From the NCBI RefSeq assembly GCF_033439725.1, contig NW_026944383.1, forward strand, positions 1,054,001 to 1,118,000: a DNA stretch of 64,000 bases, read 5' to 3'. Of the stretch, positions 34,020-44,788 are shown one piece after another. The notes beneath the pieces were generated by a model. The model saw nothing but the letters and a program-made list of their open reading frames with translations. It had not been told where the DNA came from and ran no database searches. The position numbers and the translations under genes are program-made. The stretch comes from Neurospora tetraspora. Taxonomy: Eukaryota; Ascomycota; Sordariomycetes; Sordariales; Sordariaceae. Within the stretch, counting starts at the first letter, position 1. Every line of letters begins with the position of its first letter.

Positions 34020-37000
34020 TTTGGCTGCGTGTCAAAGATGATCGTTCGAAGGGATCAAGATGTTCGATGGAGATCAGGAAAGACTGCTGTGATGCAGAAA
34101 AAAAAGTCCATCTTGTCGTGGGATAGCCATCGTCTTTATACTCGTGTCGGAGGTGAGCCCGTCTCGTCATCTTTGGTGTTCTCTGCTGACTTCTTCCTCT
34201 TCTCTTCGCCATCAGATTCCAGAGCTTCAGCTTCGGACACGGAGACGGAGGCTCTTGGAAAGCACCATACATGGCATCCCTGGTTTGGCCGCTGTGGTGA
34301 TGCTAACCTGTCACCAAGAACCCATGACCTTTCGACTATTCGCACCGGTACCGCTTTCACTTTGCTTCCCTTCAACTATGACTCGATCCCAGCCGCAAAG
34401 AGATCTCAACCCTTGACCGCCCATATTGAACTTTGTTTTGGTTCTCCCGTCTAGAACCGAAAAGGACCGCGCTAGAACCGATATTTGAGGTCGACGAGAT
34501 TCATGGGTCGCTGCAACGAATTTGCGGATGAAGTGAGGATAAATGAAGCGCATATTAAAACGGGACGTCTGCCTTTTAAAGGGCCGCCTCATCGGGATGT
34601 CGTACCAGGCTTTGGCCGTGCCGAGACCAAGGCTACTGGCCTTCGCTTCCTCACAACACCTCCGTCGACACTTTAAAGTTGTGGGGTATCGAGGAACTGT
34701 GATTCTTTTTTTAGTTTCCCCCCATCCCAGCCTTGCTCAGCAGCTGCAACGTCCAGCTCTTCCATCTTGGATCGAGACCACAGTATTGTCCGGGTGGTTC
34801 ACGAGGGCCGATGTAACCTGACAGCGTGAACACCAGATCCGGTCGCTGGGGAACAACCTCTACATATGTCAGCAACATCCCGTAACGGGGGGATGCAACA
34901 CACCCCGTTACAGCGTAGCATCTGCGTTCCGCTCCCATGGCGTTCGTTCCCCACGAGGTTCGGGGCTATCAGATATCTCGGACGTAGAAACCCGCAACCA
35001 TTTCCAGGTATGGACAAAGGGAACTAAAGGGTATCTGTTAGTAACACTTTTCCAAGTCAACTAACCCTCGATATTGATGCTATTTTTACTTCCGTTTAAC
35101 ACTTGCACTGTATTTGCCACTGGTCAGAAAACTACTATCCTCAATACATCGGCGTGCTGTGTTCGCCAGGCATGTCAGACTGGTTGCTCCCTCTGTCCCG
35201 GCTGACAGATGTTATCTAGGTTTTTCGTTTCATGGCACCATTCATTCTCCTTAACTCACGCAGGCCTGTTGTGGCCATAACGTGCCGATACTTGCCTGCC
35301 GGCTCCATTTTCCGAACTCTGACCTCTTATAGCAACTCACAATCTTAAGAAAGCCATTGGCCAATAAGAAACAACTAAAACAATACAAGCCCTTCACGAA
35401 GCTTCAGCGCCGTCTCCCCTTGTGTAGAAGGTATTCCGTACCTCGACCCGCCTGCATACTAGGCAACAACATGGCCGCTATAGCAATCTACTTGTTATTC
35501 TCCACCGGACGAACTTCCCCCGCTCCAAGGACGTCGTCGTGGCGTGAGTTTTCAAGGCGTTATCGAGGGTCCTTCATTGATCGTTATGTCTTGGCTTCAT
35601 TCGGGGAAACGACAGGAGTAACTGGACAGAGATGAAACAGTCACCTCACGTCTTACCACGCAGGGGAAACACAGGCTCAACATTCGCATATTGAGTTGGA
35701 AGAGATCTAAGAGAACTGAAAAAAAACACCATATCAACACATTCTCAAGATCGCATACTCTTCCCCAGCCAAGATCAAGGGCCACGGTTCTTCCATGTGC
35801 CTGCCATGAGCCCTGCATTTCTCTTGCGCGGGAGTTCTGCACTTTACAGGTTCTACGCCTCCGCCACTTCCGCTCTTGCTTGTTGTCCCCGAATTATGGT
35901 GGGGAATATGTCCCACAATTCCTTCTAGTACATCAGGATCAATCAGTGTGGTGAGGATGTCTTCACCACATCGATCCATCACGAGCACTCGCACACACAC
36001 ACACACACACACAACGCACCAGTACCTTAGGTAGGTATATACTGGGACAATGCCACCCATCTTTCCATACAGGTACCTAACCACCACCCAAGAAAAGCTT
36101 TCTCCGGGTTACAGGTTGCGTTACGTCCCTTTGCTGTGAGGGACGAAGGGGAGACAAGAATAGCTACACATAGATTGGGTTCCTACTAGGTAGGTATATC
36201 TACCATTCCTTTCATATCCTTTTTCCCTAACGTCTTTTTCCACTCATTCAGATCAAAAACAGTCAGCCTGAACAACTACGAACTTACCTAGGTACAATGG
36301 TCCCTGGCGCAAAACCATCGAACGAAACCCATGGTTCTCCCAACCCGTCAATTGGTGTCATTGGTGGTACAGACAGGTGCAATACCACGTTGATCATTCG
36401 ATGATCCGGGACACTTTGGCCGAGAGACAAGATGGAGGGATTCGTCGAGGGGTTTTAAAAGCTTCGACGTTGCATTAGAGGGAAAGGGTAGAGCTCGTTT
36501 CCGTATTTAGAACTAGAATAGTACACTACAAAATATTGTACGACTTAAAGAGACCCGTCACTTCAGATAAAACCTTCAATTCCATTGTCCGTTGCATTAC
36601 AAGCGCGAACCATACTTCGCTCAATCCAGGCTCTAGTGGTTGGATTTGGGCCAAGTCAGAATATGATAGATGGAGGTAAGGTAGCGAATGCAATATATAC
36701 CACTCTAACCACTCTAACCTCCCCAAACACGTCTCGCTAAACCCGATTCCACAACTCGGGAGACCCATGGCCGTTGCGTGCCGTGTGTTCCTTACAGCTG
36801 GATATTGACCCCAAAAATAACCATCATCTATTGTTGTTTTCTGTCTCGTTCTAAACCTCGGTCAGTCGGTCGGGCTTGTTCAGCTTTCCGTTGGCGGTGG
36901 TGAACGACGTATACGGATTTCATCTTCCGAAACACGACCCGAATGGACGCGTCCACCAGATAGAAGCAGTTGAGTTCAGGTCAAAACACCATGAAGAACA

Positions 37001-37313
37001 ATCGCAGAATCATCACACCGGTGAAGGCAAGACGGTGGGACTTGCAAAAAGTTGAATTAACAAAAATGAAAAATACAAAATAGACGGCCTCGGCAACTCG
37101 ACTCATTCTCCCATGAGAAGAGAGAATGAGACCAACAGGCGCGTCCTAGTTATAATACATACATACAAGGTAAGTGGAACATTGCTTTCTCGCTCGCTTC
37201 GCTTCTGTCCTGTGATCCAGAAGAATATCATCGCGACACTGTGTAATCGCTAACAACGACACAACCAACTCTAGGTCGTTCGTTCACATCATTCGTTCAA
37301 TCTTAACCCGCAT
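34020..37313. other. Gene-poor intergenic tract
   Basis: 3.3 kb without a supported gene. It holds the DUF4360 promoter at the left and, at the right, 3' sequence of the methylcitrate synthase gene. Simple features include a (CA)n run at 35992-36013 and TAGGTAGG/CCTAGGTA motifs at about 36027, 36185 and 36285. Confidence 0.5.
35992..36013. repeat. (CA)11 microsatellite
   Basis: A perfect CA dinucleotide run in intergenic DNA. Confidence 0.9.
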
Positions 37314-38900
37314 TTACTGTCCCTCAACCTCCTTGAGGATACCCTCGAGGTTGATGGACTTGGGGCGCTCGATTGGCAGACCCAGGGCTCTATCCCAGAT
37401 GAGCTGCGCGAGCGGGCCCAGACCACGCGAGACGCCAAAGGTGGCCGTGTAGTAGAGGGTCTCGTGGAAGCCGTAGTGGTGGAACAGGACGCCCGAGGAC
37501 GAGTCCACGTTGGGGTAGGGGTTCTTGGTCTTGCCGTGCTGCTTGAGCACCTCGGGCGCGATCTGGCTGTTCTTGAGCACGAGCTGGAAGACGGGGTCGG
37601 CCGCGATCTTGGGGCGGGAGGCCGCGTAGTCCATCAGGGCCTCGAAGCGGGGGTCGGGCTTGCGGAGAACGGCGTGGCCGTAGCCGGGCACGACGCGGCC
37701 CGAGTTGAGCGTGTTCCAGAGGTAGTCGCGCACGTCGGCGTCCGTGTAGGAAGAGGGGATGGCCTCCTTCATTTGGAGGATCCAGCGGAGCACCTCCTGG
37801 GCGGCAAGGCCGTGGAGAGGACCGGCGAGACCCTGGAGACCGGCGCTGTAGGAGAGGAAGGGGTCGCTCAGAGCACTGCCGACCAAGTGGGTGGTGTGCG
37901 CAGAGACGTTGCCGCCCTCGTGGTCACCGTGGAGGGCGAGGTACAGCCTCAGGAGATCCTGGAAGTTCTCGTTCTCCTTGCCGGGCTTTCCCAGCATGGC
38001 AGCAAAGTTGTAGGCCCAATCCTGCTCGAGGTCGACCTCGGCGGGGAGGGCACCGCCGCCCTTGTACGAGTTCTGGTAGATTTTGGCGGCAATGGTAGGG
38101 AGCTTGGCGAGCAGGGAAATGCAGTCGTCAAAGGTAGGCTCCCAGTAGTCAGCCTTGTTCAGGCCCTGCTCGTAGGCCTTGGCGAACTTGGAGGTATGGT
38201 TGAGGGCCGAGACGGCAATGGCAAACTGGGTCATGGGGTGCAGGTCCTTGGGGAAGCTGTCGAGGAGCTTGTTGACAAAGTCGGGCAGGGCAGCCTGCTC
38301 GGCGAGCTCGCGCGAGAACTGGCGGACCTGGTTGGTGGAGGGGACTTTGCCGGTCAAGAGAAGCCAGAACATGGCCTCGGGCAGCATCTCGGTGCCATTC
38401 TTGCCCTTGGGAAGCTCCTTCTGGCAGTCCTTGATGGTGCGGCCGTGGAAGCGAATACCCTCGTTGGCATCGAGTACGGAGCCCTCCCAGATCATGGCCT
38501 TGAGGCCGCGCATGCCACCGATTGTGTTCTCGACCTTGACCTCGCCCAGCACCTTGTTTCCATGGGCCTTGACCTTCTTGAAGAGCTCGCGCTTCTCGGG
38601 AATGGCCTCCTTGAGGACCGTCTTGAGATCGGGCTCGGCGGTGGTGTAGCCTCGTCGCGAGACACGGGCATGGTTCTGCAGACAGGGAAATGCACATGTT
38701 AGCAAGGCTGTCCTGTGTACCAAAAGTGGAATTCATCCCAAGACGGGAAATGGGGAAAAGCTGGGGAACGCAGGGACGCGCAGGGACGGGAGATGCGCGA
38801 GAGACGGAGAAAGATGCGATGACCTGACTCGCGTCCGCATAACACTTACACGGAGGGCTCCACCAAGGGCCCGGGACCCAGTTCTAAGGTTCATGGCCAT
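37314..38900 (-). CDS. mcsA: Mitochondrial 2-methylcitrate synthase (citrate synthase family)
   Basis: Two exons, 38900-38850 (MAMNLRTGSRALGGALR) and 38675-37314, give 470 residues; the intron runs GTAAGT to CTGCAG. The Arg-rich, acid-free N-terminus ending near RRGYTTAEP is a mitochondrial presequence. Citrate synthase active-site blocks are intact: HGDHEGGNVSAHTTHLVG, VPGYGHAVLRKPDPR and KNPYPNVDSSSG. Subfamily signatures (EVKVENTIGGMRGLKAMIWE, GKVPSTNQVRQFSRELAEQ, YEQGLNKADYWEPTFDD) match my memory of fungal methylcitrate synthases better than ordinary citrate synthase. It condenses propionyl-CoA with oxaloacetate and usually also accepts acetyl-CoA. It is divergent from the methylisocitrate lyase gene across 1.5 kb, which supports the methylcitrate assignment. 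An apparent start just upstream of exon 2 is intron sequence. Confidence 0.9.
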
Positions 38901-40436
38901 TTTGAAATCTAAGGTAACAAGCAAAAATCGGGGGTATCGACGCTGCTGAAAAAGAATAATCAAACGAGAAGAGGTGCCGACTGCTCGATCTACCCTAAAT
39001 ATGCTCGCACACCGGTCAGTACAAGCTCAATCAAGATATGCAACGACACGCCGCTTCTTCCACCGCTGCCCAGGCCGAGGGATGTGGTGGGGTCCCAGTT
39101 GGAGCTGCCCCACCGCTGAAGGCCTGGGGAAATGGGGACAACAAACGTGCTGGAAGACAGCTGAGCTGTCAAAATGACAAGAGCGGGGTTGGAATGGAGG
39201 CAAGTATGGGGAGCTATGGGGGCATTTGGGGGGACAGCGCGGGCAAACTGGGGAAAGGACTCCATCCCGTACCTGAGGCTTTCTGGTTGACAGTCTGGGG
39301 AAGCGGACACTGACTGACTCGTTGAAGTGAGCGTTGTCGTCGTCGATGTCGTCTTATAAACAAGAGATGGGATTCACAAGACACAAGCACGCCGAGCAAT
39401 CTCCAGGAACCGCGTCGCCTTTTTGTCTTTTTTCCCCCCAACCAGGGCCCTTGGCGGCTTTCCACGGTCATAACGACGTTGCATCGCCTTGGTCCAACCC
39501 CACGCCAATGCATCCAGTTTCCAGTCTCACAACCGAGGAAAGCCGTTTCGGCAGCGCCCACGGCGGCCACGGCCAGCTTCCTCAAAAGAGACTAGAGGAT
39601 GGCTTCACTAACAAAGTCTGCGTGTGTCTTCCACAGTGGCGTGTTAGTCTGCCCTGTCCAAACCCGTCCTCCTTTCCTCCAGGCCCTGCCCCTCATGGAA
39701 TCGCATTGCCCCCTGAACGGCCGATCTGGGGAGACGCGGGGAAGCGTGACAGGAGCCATTGGCCAATGACAGGCAAGATAATCTTCCTCGGCTGTCGCCA
39801 CTCAGGGTTGCATTGTCTGACGGCGTTTGGCAGCGGCCGTGTCGATGTCCGGAGGAACGGACGTCGCAGCGAGGTCGTGAGGCCGATAGCTATGCCGAGA
39901 TGGACCTCACTCTCCTTTTTCGCTCCTTTTTATGGACCTCCTCTAACCTCTCATGGCGGGGAGATGGAGAGTCCTCGCGGTGCACTGCCCATGTTGGGCA
40001 TAACGTTGGTCAACTTGGCGAAGCCCAGGTTGTCACGTCACAAGATGTATGGAGTTATGGAGTCGGCACCGTCGGGGGCAGCGTCGGGGAAGCGGTGGTC
40101 AGCGGTTTTGGCAGGGGGCGATATCGCAACAAAAACACGACAATTTGCCAAACTTCGTTGTCCTCTTGTCTCCTCCTGTCTACGTAATAGATACAAGGGG
40201 AAAGATTAGCTTAATAATTGGTTTGCAGTCTGTCGTTCTCCAACTTGAACAGATCCCGTCTTCTTTTCTCCAATTCCCTTATACCTACATTTCTCCCCCA
40301 CATTCAGGAACCGCTAGCTGTCACCACGCTGCCCCGCGCCCTTCCCTGACAACACAGCTGCACTTCTACAAGTCCAGCTCAAAGCAACTGCAAGTACACG
40401 AGTCAGTTACCGATTTCACACGCTCTGAAAGCTACA
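38901..40436. promoter_or_regulatory. Shared promoter region of methylcitrate synthase and methylisocitrate lyase
   Basis: 1.5 kb between two divergent genes of one pathway. It holds at least eight matches to the CreA/CRE-1 core SYGGRG: 39087 (GTGGGG), 39108 (reverse strand), 39124, 39248, 39295, 39726 (CTGGGG), 39736 and 39956 (GCGGGG). The first three fall within 43 bp, about 190 bp upstream of the synthase ATG. Glucose repression is therefore plausible, though the motif is short and the DNA GC-rich. A plus-strand frame of 288 codons (39346-40209) crosses it and is judged to be chance. Confidence 0.5.
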
Positions 40437-42302
40437 ATGCTTTGCAGGGCAATCCCCAGAGTCTCCCGGCGAGCTGTCCCGGCGCGCACTTCAACATCCT
40501 CTCTCTCTGGCCTTTGCGCCCGCTCCGCGAGAACCACCACCACCACCACCACCCCCGCACACGCTCGGCTCCTTTCGACATCAGCTGCCAGGATGACCGC
40601 TCCCTCGTCTCTGGCTCCTGTCGAGCATCCTTTCTCCTCGACCATCGCTTCCGAGTCCTTCCAGCTTCTGCCTGAGGAGCAGAAAGCCGGTGCCGCCGAG
40701 GATGCCCTCCTCCAACAACAGATCAAGGAAGTTGAGGCCTGGTGGGCGTCGCCGCGCTTCAAGGGCATCAAGCGCGACTGGTCTGCTGCCGATGTCGTGA
40801 GCAAGCGCGGTTCGCTCCAGCAGACCTATACTTCGTCCATCATGGCGCGCAAGCTCTGGAACTTGGTGCAGGAGCGCTACACCCAGGGCAAGCCCATCCA
40901 TACTCTGGGTGCCATCGATCCCGTTCAGATGACCCAGCAGGCGCCTCACCAGGAGGTTCTCTACATCTCGGGTTGGGCATGCTCCTCGGTTCTGACCACC
41001 ACCAACGAGGTGTCGCCTGACTTTGGCGACTACCCCTACAACACCGTTCCCAACCAGGTCCAGCGTCTTCACAAGGCCCAGAGCATGCACGACCGCAAGC
41101 AATGGTTCCTGCGCAGCAAGATGACCCCTGAGGAGCGGGCCAAGACCCCTTATACCGACTACTTCCGTCCCATCATCGCCGATGGCGACACCGGCCACGG
41201 CGGTTTGACCGCTGTCATGAAGCTTGCCAAGCTGTTCGCCGAGAACGGTGCGGCCGGCGTCCACTTTGAGGATCAGATGCACGGTGGTAAGAAGTGTGGT
41301 CACCTTGCCGGCAAGGTCCTCGTCCCCACCGGCGAGCACATCAACCGCCTCAAGGCCGCCCGCTTCCAATGGGACATTATGGGCACCGAGAACCTCGTGA
41401 TCGCCCGCACGGACTCAGAGAGTGGCAAGCTGCTCTCTTCTTCCATCGACGCCCGCGATCACGAGTTCATCCTCGGTGTCGCCGACCCCTCTATTACCTC
41501 CCTCGCCGAGACCCTCGCCGACATGGAGGCCCGCGGCGCCCCCGGCCCGGAGATCGACGCCTACGAGGCCGAGTGGGTCAAGAACACCAAGCTCGTCACC
41601 TTCGACGAGGCTGCCCTCGCCCACTTTGAGAAGCACAACGTCCGCCAGGACCTCTTCGGCACCTACAAGGCCACCATTGCCCAGAACCCCAACATGGGCA
41701 TCACGGCCCGCCGCGCTCTCGCCAACTCCATCACCCCCGAGCACCCCGTGTACTGGGACTGGGACGTGCCGCGCACGCGCGAAGGCTTCTACCACTTCCG
41801 CAACGGCATGGCGGCCGCCACCAAGCGCGCCCTCGCCTTCGGGCCCTACGCCGACCTCCTCTGGGTCGAGACGGGCGATCCGTCGGTCGAGGTGTGCACG
41901 GAGCTCGGCCGCGCCGTGCGCGAACAATTCCCCGGCAAGGGTCTCGTGTACAACCTGTCCCCATCCTTCAACTGGATGGCCCACGGCTTCACCCAGGACA
42001 CGCTCAAGTCGTTCATCTGGGACATTGCGAAGGAAGGGTTCACCATCCAGCTTGTCTCGCTGGCGGGTCTGCACAGCACCGCCACCATCACCAGCGAGCT
42101 GGCCCGCCGCTTCAAGGACGAGGGCATGCAGGCGTATGTTGAGCTCGTGCAGAAGCGCGAGAAGGAGCTCGGTGTTGATGTGCTCACGCACCAGAAATGG
42201 AGCGGCGCTAACTATGTTGACGCCATTCTGGGACACATTCAGAGCGGTAGCTCGAGTAGCAAGAGTATGGGCGAGGGTAACACTGAGAACCAGTTCGTGT
42301 AA
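40437..42302 (+). CDS. mclA: Mitochondrial 2-methylisocitrate lyase (ICL/PEPM superfamily)
   Basis: A single 621-codon exon. The N-terminus (MLCRAIPRVSRRAVPARTST, then a Thr run and ARLLSTSAAR) is a clear mitochondrial presequence. The isocitrate-lyase core follows, with catalytic KKCGH at 285-289 (Cys287), metal-site acidic residues in IADGDTGHGG and VHFEDQMHGG, TGEHINRLKAARFQWDIMGT, LVIARTDSES and YNLSPSFNW. The C-terminus (ENQFV) is no peroxisomal signal, unlike glyoxylate-cycle isocitrate lyase in many fungi. Presequence, subfamily residues and pairing with the methylcitrate synthase gene all indicate 2-methylisocitrate lyase, which yields pyruvate and succinate. An ordinary isocitrate lyase is the main alternative. 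A long antisense frame opposite the 3' half reflects codon bias. Confidence 0.88.
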   Translation: MLCRAIPRVSRRAVPARTSTSSLSGLCARSARTTTTTTTPAHARLLSTSAARMTAPSSLAPVEHPFSSTIASESFQLLPEEQKAGAAEDALLQQQIKEVEAWWASPRFKGIKRDWSAADVVSKRGSLQQTYTSSIMARKLWNLVQERYTQGKPIHTLGAIDPVQMTQQAPHQEVLYISGWACSSVLTTTNEVSPDFGDYPYNTVPNQVQRLHKAQSMHDRKQWFLRSKMTPEERAKTPYTDYFRPIIADGDTGHGGLTAVMKLAKLFAENGAAGVHFEDQMHGGKKCGHLAGKVLVPTGEHINRLKAARFQWDIMGTENLVIARTDSESGKLLSSSIDARDHEFILGVADPSITSLAETLADMEARGAPGPEIDAYEAEWVKNTKLVTFDEAALAHFEKHNVRQDLFGTYKATIAQNPNMGITARRALANSITPEHPVYWDWDVPRTREGFYHFRNGMAAATKRALAFGPYADLLWVETGDPSVEVCTELGRAVREQFPGKGLVYNLSPSFNWMAHGFTQDTLKSFIWDIAKEGFTIQLVSLAGLHSTATITSELARRFKDEGMQAYVELVQKREKELGVDVLTHQKWSGANYVDAILGHIQSGSSSSKSMGEGNTENQFV

Positions 42303-42801
42303 GGGTTTATCAGTTGGTAGGTTGGTTGGGATACAGTACGTACCTACGAGGCAGTAGGTGATGAGGTCAATGGGGGACTTGCTTGGCGGGCGGCTATTTT
42401 GGGTTCGGTTCGTTGGCTCAAGGCGAAGTCTTTGCATGGCATTTCATGGGGCGTCCTTTTCTAATGTTCTTTGTCTTTGCGTTTTGGTTATCGCAGCATA
42501 CTGTTTTTGGTCTATACGTAGCGTGGCTGCTTGCTACGCGGTTAGATAGTTGTTATACGAAAGGTTCTTTGTGGATATGTACACAGTATCATCTTCATGT
42601 AGATGTAACGTACGACGATAAGTGTACCTTGCCTCCTTGCATACCACAGCTCGCTGCGCATCAACTTGATCACATACATGAACCTCGCATCGCGTGTCAA
42701 CTGCACCTTTACATATCAGGGAACGAATACATTTGTCCATTGTGCATATGTACAATACTCGTAATAACTCATAATACGTAGAAGAGCTGGCCACAACCCA
42801 T
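42303..42801. other. Convergent 3' regions
   Basis: Lies between the lyase stop (plus) and the dehydrogenase stop (minus). No coding frame is supported. Confidence 0.6.
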
Positions 42802-43811
42802 TTACTCCTCCAAACTCTCCTTCAGCGCATTATTAACCGGCGCCACCGTCGCTGGCCCCTCAGGGGTAACATACGCCTTCGTCATGCCTCCATCAACCAC
42901 CATATCATGCCCATTAACAAAACTAGCTTCATCGCTCGCCAAAAACACAACCGCCTGCGCCTGCTCCACCGCCTCTCCAAACCTCCCACTCGGGAAATGG
43001 ATCTCCCTCCTCAGCCTCTTCGGCTTATCATCGCCCAACCAATCCTGCAACAACGGCGTGTTGAGGGGAGCCGGACAAAGCGAGTTAAACCTAAACCCTT
43101 CGCGCGCATGCACCATAGCCAGCTCGCGCGTCATGGCCAGGACGGCGCCCTTGGAGGCCGTGTAAGCCAATTGAGGGGTGGCGGATCCGACGAGGGCCAC
43201 GACGGAGGCCGTGTTGATGATGCTGCCCTTGGTCTTCTTGTGCTTGCGCAGCGACAGGACGGCGTGCTTGCATCCGAACCAGACTCCCTTGACGTTGATG
43301 TTGTGCGTTAGGTCCCAGATGGCTTCGGGGGTGGCGACGGCGTCGTCGTCCTGGCTGTGCATGATGCCGGCGTTGTTGAAGATGATGTCGAGGCCGCCCC
43401 AGGGGTCGAGCGTGGAGACCATCTTTTCTACTTGGTCTTCTTTGGAGACGTCGCAGACCTGTGTGGTTCGCGACGGTTAGTTGGCTTGTTCACGGCTTGG
43501 GAGAAGAGCTAGTCTAGGTTTTTATTCTTGGGGGAGAAATGGACATAACGTACGATGGACTCGACTCGAGATGCGTTGGGCACCAGCTGCTTGACCTTTG
43601 CTTCGGCGCGCTGGACGGCTTCGGCGGAGATGTCGGCCATGAGGACGTTGGCGCCCTCTTTGGCGAAGAGGATGCTGGTTTCTAGGCCGATGCCTCTGTT
43701 TGGACGTGGGAGAATCAGAAAATCGGTTTTATTTTTCGGTGTTTTGGGTGTCCAGACTTACCCAGCAGCGCCGGTGATGATGGCATTCTTGCCCGCAAGA
43801 CGTCCAGGCAT
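42802..43811 (-). CDS. Short-chain dehydrogenase/reductase
   Basis: Three exons, 43811-43762, 43695-43554 and 43458-42802, give 282 residues. Splicing completes the N-terminus MPGRLAGKNAIITGAAGGIG with the dinucleotide-binding Gly motif at 14-20. Further SDR hallmarks are NNAG (92-95), Ser149 and the catalytic YTASK (Tyr163, Lys167), then PAPLNTPLL and a C-terminal VNGHDMVVDGGMTKAYV. Introns run GTAAGT to AAACAG and GTACGT to CACACAG. Asp at ADISAEA after the second strand suggests NAD preference. The substrate is not identifiable; bacterial and fungal relatives act on varied alcohols and sugars. There is no targeting signal. It is convergent with methylisocitrate lyase. All catalytic residues are present. 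Confidence 0.92.
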
Positions 43812-44078
43812 GATGTATGGTTTGTTAGGGAGACGGAAGTTAAGAATGAAGTTTGGAGGTTTCGTCTTGCGTAGGTGAACAAGGGAAGCTATCAAGCTGT
43901 TAGTTGCTTGGAAGAAGTGGCAGCGGGGCAGGCTGTTGATAGATAAGGTTCACGGACAATGTAGATGAGATCTGGCGGAGACAATGACGTTCTGGGATTT
44001 AGAGAAAGAGAGATTCTCACAAACTAGATAGCTTCACAAGTTGCCTCCTCGAGTGGCTACCTCGGGTATTTTTTTCAG

Positions 44079-44344
44079 CTGATATCCAACAAGAGGCACA
44101 AACACGGCAAGCTATCAAACAGGAGGAGGCAGCTCCGGTGACCCCGCAAGCTATCAAACAGGAGGAGGCGGTTGTTGCTGATCCAAAAATGGATCCGAGA
44201 ATCGGCGATTGTAATACGCAGGGCAGAGACACACAGAACGGTACATCGTGTTATCATGCCTCAGCTGCTCCACCGCAACCACGGATTTGCAGTGTGTCCT
44301 TCCCTTCAAGCCATGGCGGCTGTCAGCTGGTCCGTGACGTTTGA
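44079..44344 (+). CDS. Possible exon with duplicated QAIKQEEA motif
   Basis: After a strong acceptor-like TTTTTTTCAG (to 44078) a frame runs to a stop at 44344. It starts DIQQEAQTRQAIKQEEAAPV and carries two 13-codon units, QAIKQEEAAPVTP and QAIKQEEAVVADP, then DPKMDPRIGDCNTQG. The in-frame 39-nt period argues for coding origin. No ATG-bearing upstream exon was found, so this may be a gene fragment or a gene I could not assemble. The dehydrogenase promoter overlaps upstream. Confidence 0.28.
44107..44169. repeat. 24-bp direct repeat with 39-bp period
   Basis: Two perfect 24-bp copies, 44107-44130 and 44146-44169, each reading GCAAGCTATCAAACAGG followed by AGGAGGC. The period is a multiple of three. 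Confidence 0.9.
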
Positions 44345-44527
44345 TAAGCATCGCAAACTCACTGGTGAGTTTCTGTGTTTCTGTTTGTCAACTCTCAACC
44401 CCAAGCGCCAGTTAGCCAGCAAGGTATGGATGGGACCTACTCAGGAGAATGAGGGGTGATGGGTCCTTGGTATGGGAAGCCCCGCCGCCCTTAGCTTCGT
44501 GGGGGGTTACGTAACGGACTCGAGTAA

Positions 44528-44788
44528 ATGGAATCGTGGACATTCCTGGCGTCATGGTACGGTTTCACAAACTGTCTTGGTTTCGGTGGCATTTTGAACA
44601 CATTTGTCTATGAACTTTCATCTCGAGTGTCGGAGATGGCTTTCATCGCATATGAGAAAAGTAATGACATGTTCTGGAAGGCCCAGTCGGTCAGTTTCAA
44701 AACACCAGAGGGCTTGATCAGCTGCTCAAAGGCGGGGTTGCCAGTACTCACCGATGACGGAGCTGTCTTGGAGAGATGGCTGTTGTGA
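44528..44788 (+). CDS. Possible small protein, unrecognised
   Basis: An 86-codon ATG frame with protein-like composition (MESWTFLASWYGFTNCLGFG, then VYELSSRVSEMAFIAYEKSN). No domain, no splice partner and no known homologue by eye. It could be chance. Confidence 0.22.
   Translation: MESWTFLASWYGFTNCLGFGGILNTFVYELSSRVSEMAFIAYEKSNDMFWKAQSVSFKTPEGLISCSKAGLPVLTDDGAVLERWLL

Noticed and set aside
37464-38702. 412-codon plus-strand frame opposite the methylcitrate synthase
   Set aside because: Exact antisense of a well supported gene; third-position GC bias keeps the opposite strand open. Composition is Gly/Val/Leu-rich with no domain.
39346-40209. 288-codon ATG frame inside the methylcitrate promoter
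   Set aside because: Pro/Ser/Gly/Arg-rich, no domain, overlapped by open frames on the other strand, and placed between two divergent genes; judged chance in GC-rich DNA.
41415-42437. 340-codon minus-strand frame opposite the methylisocitrate lyase
   Set aside because: Antisense shadow with low-complexity composition.
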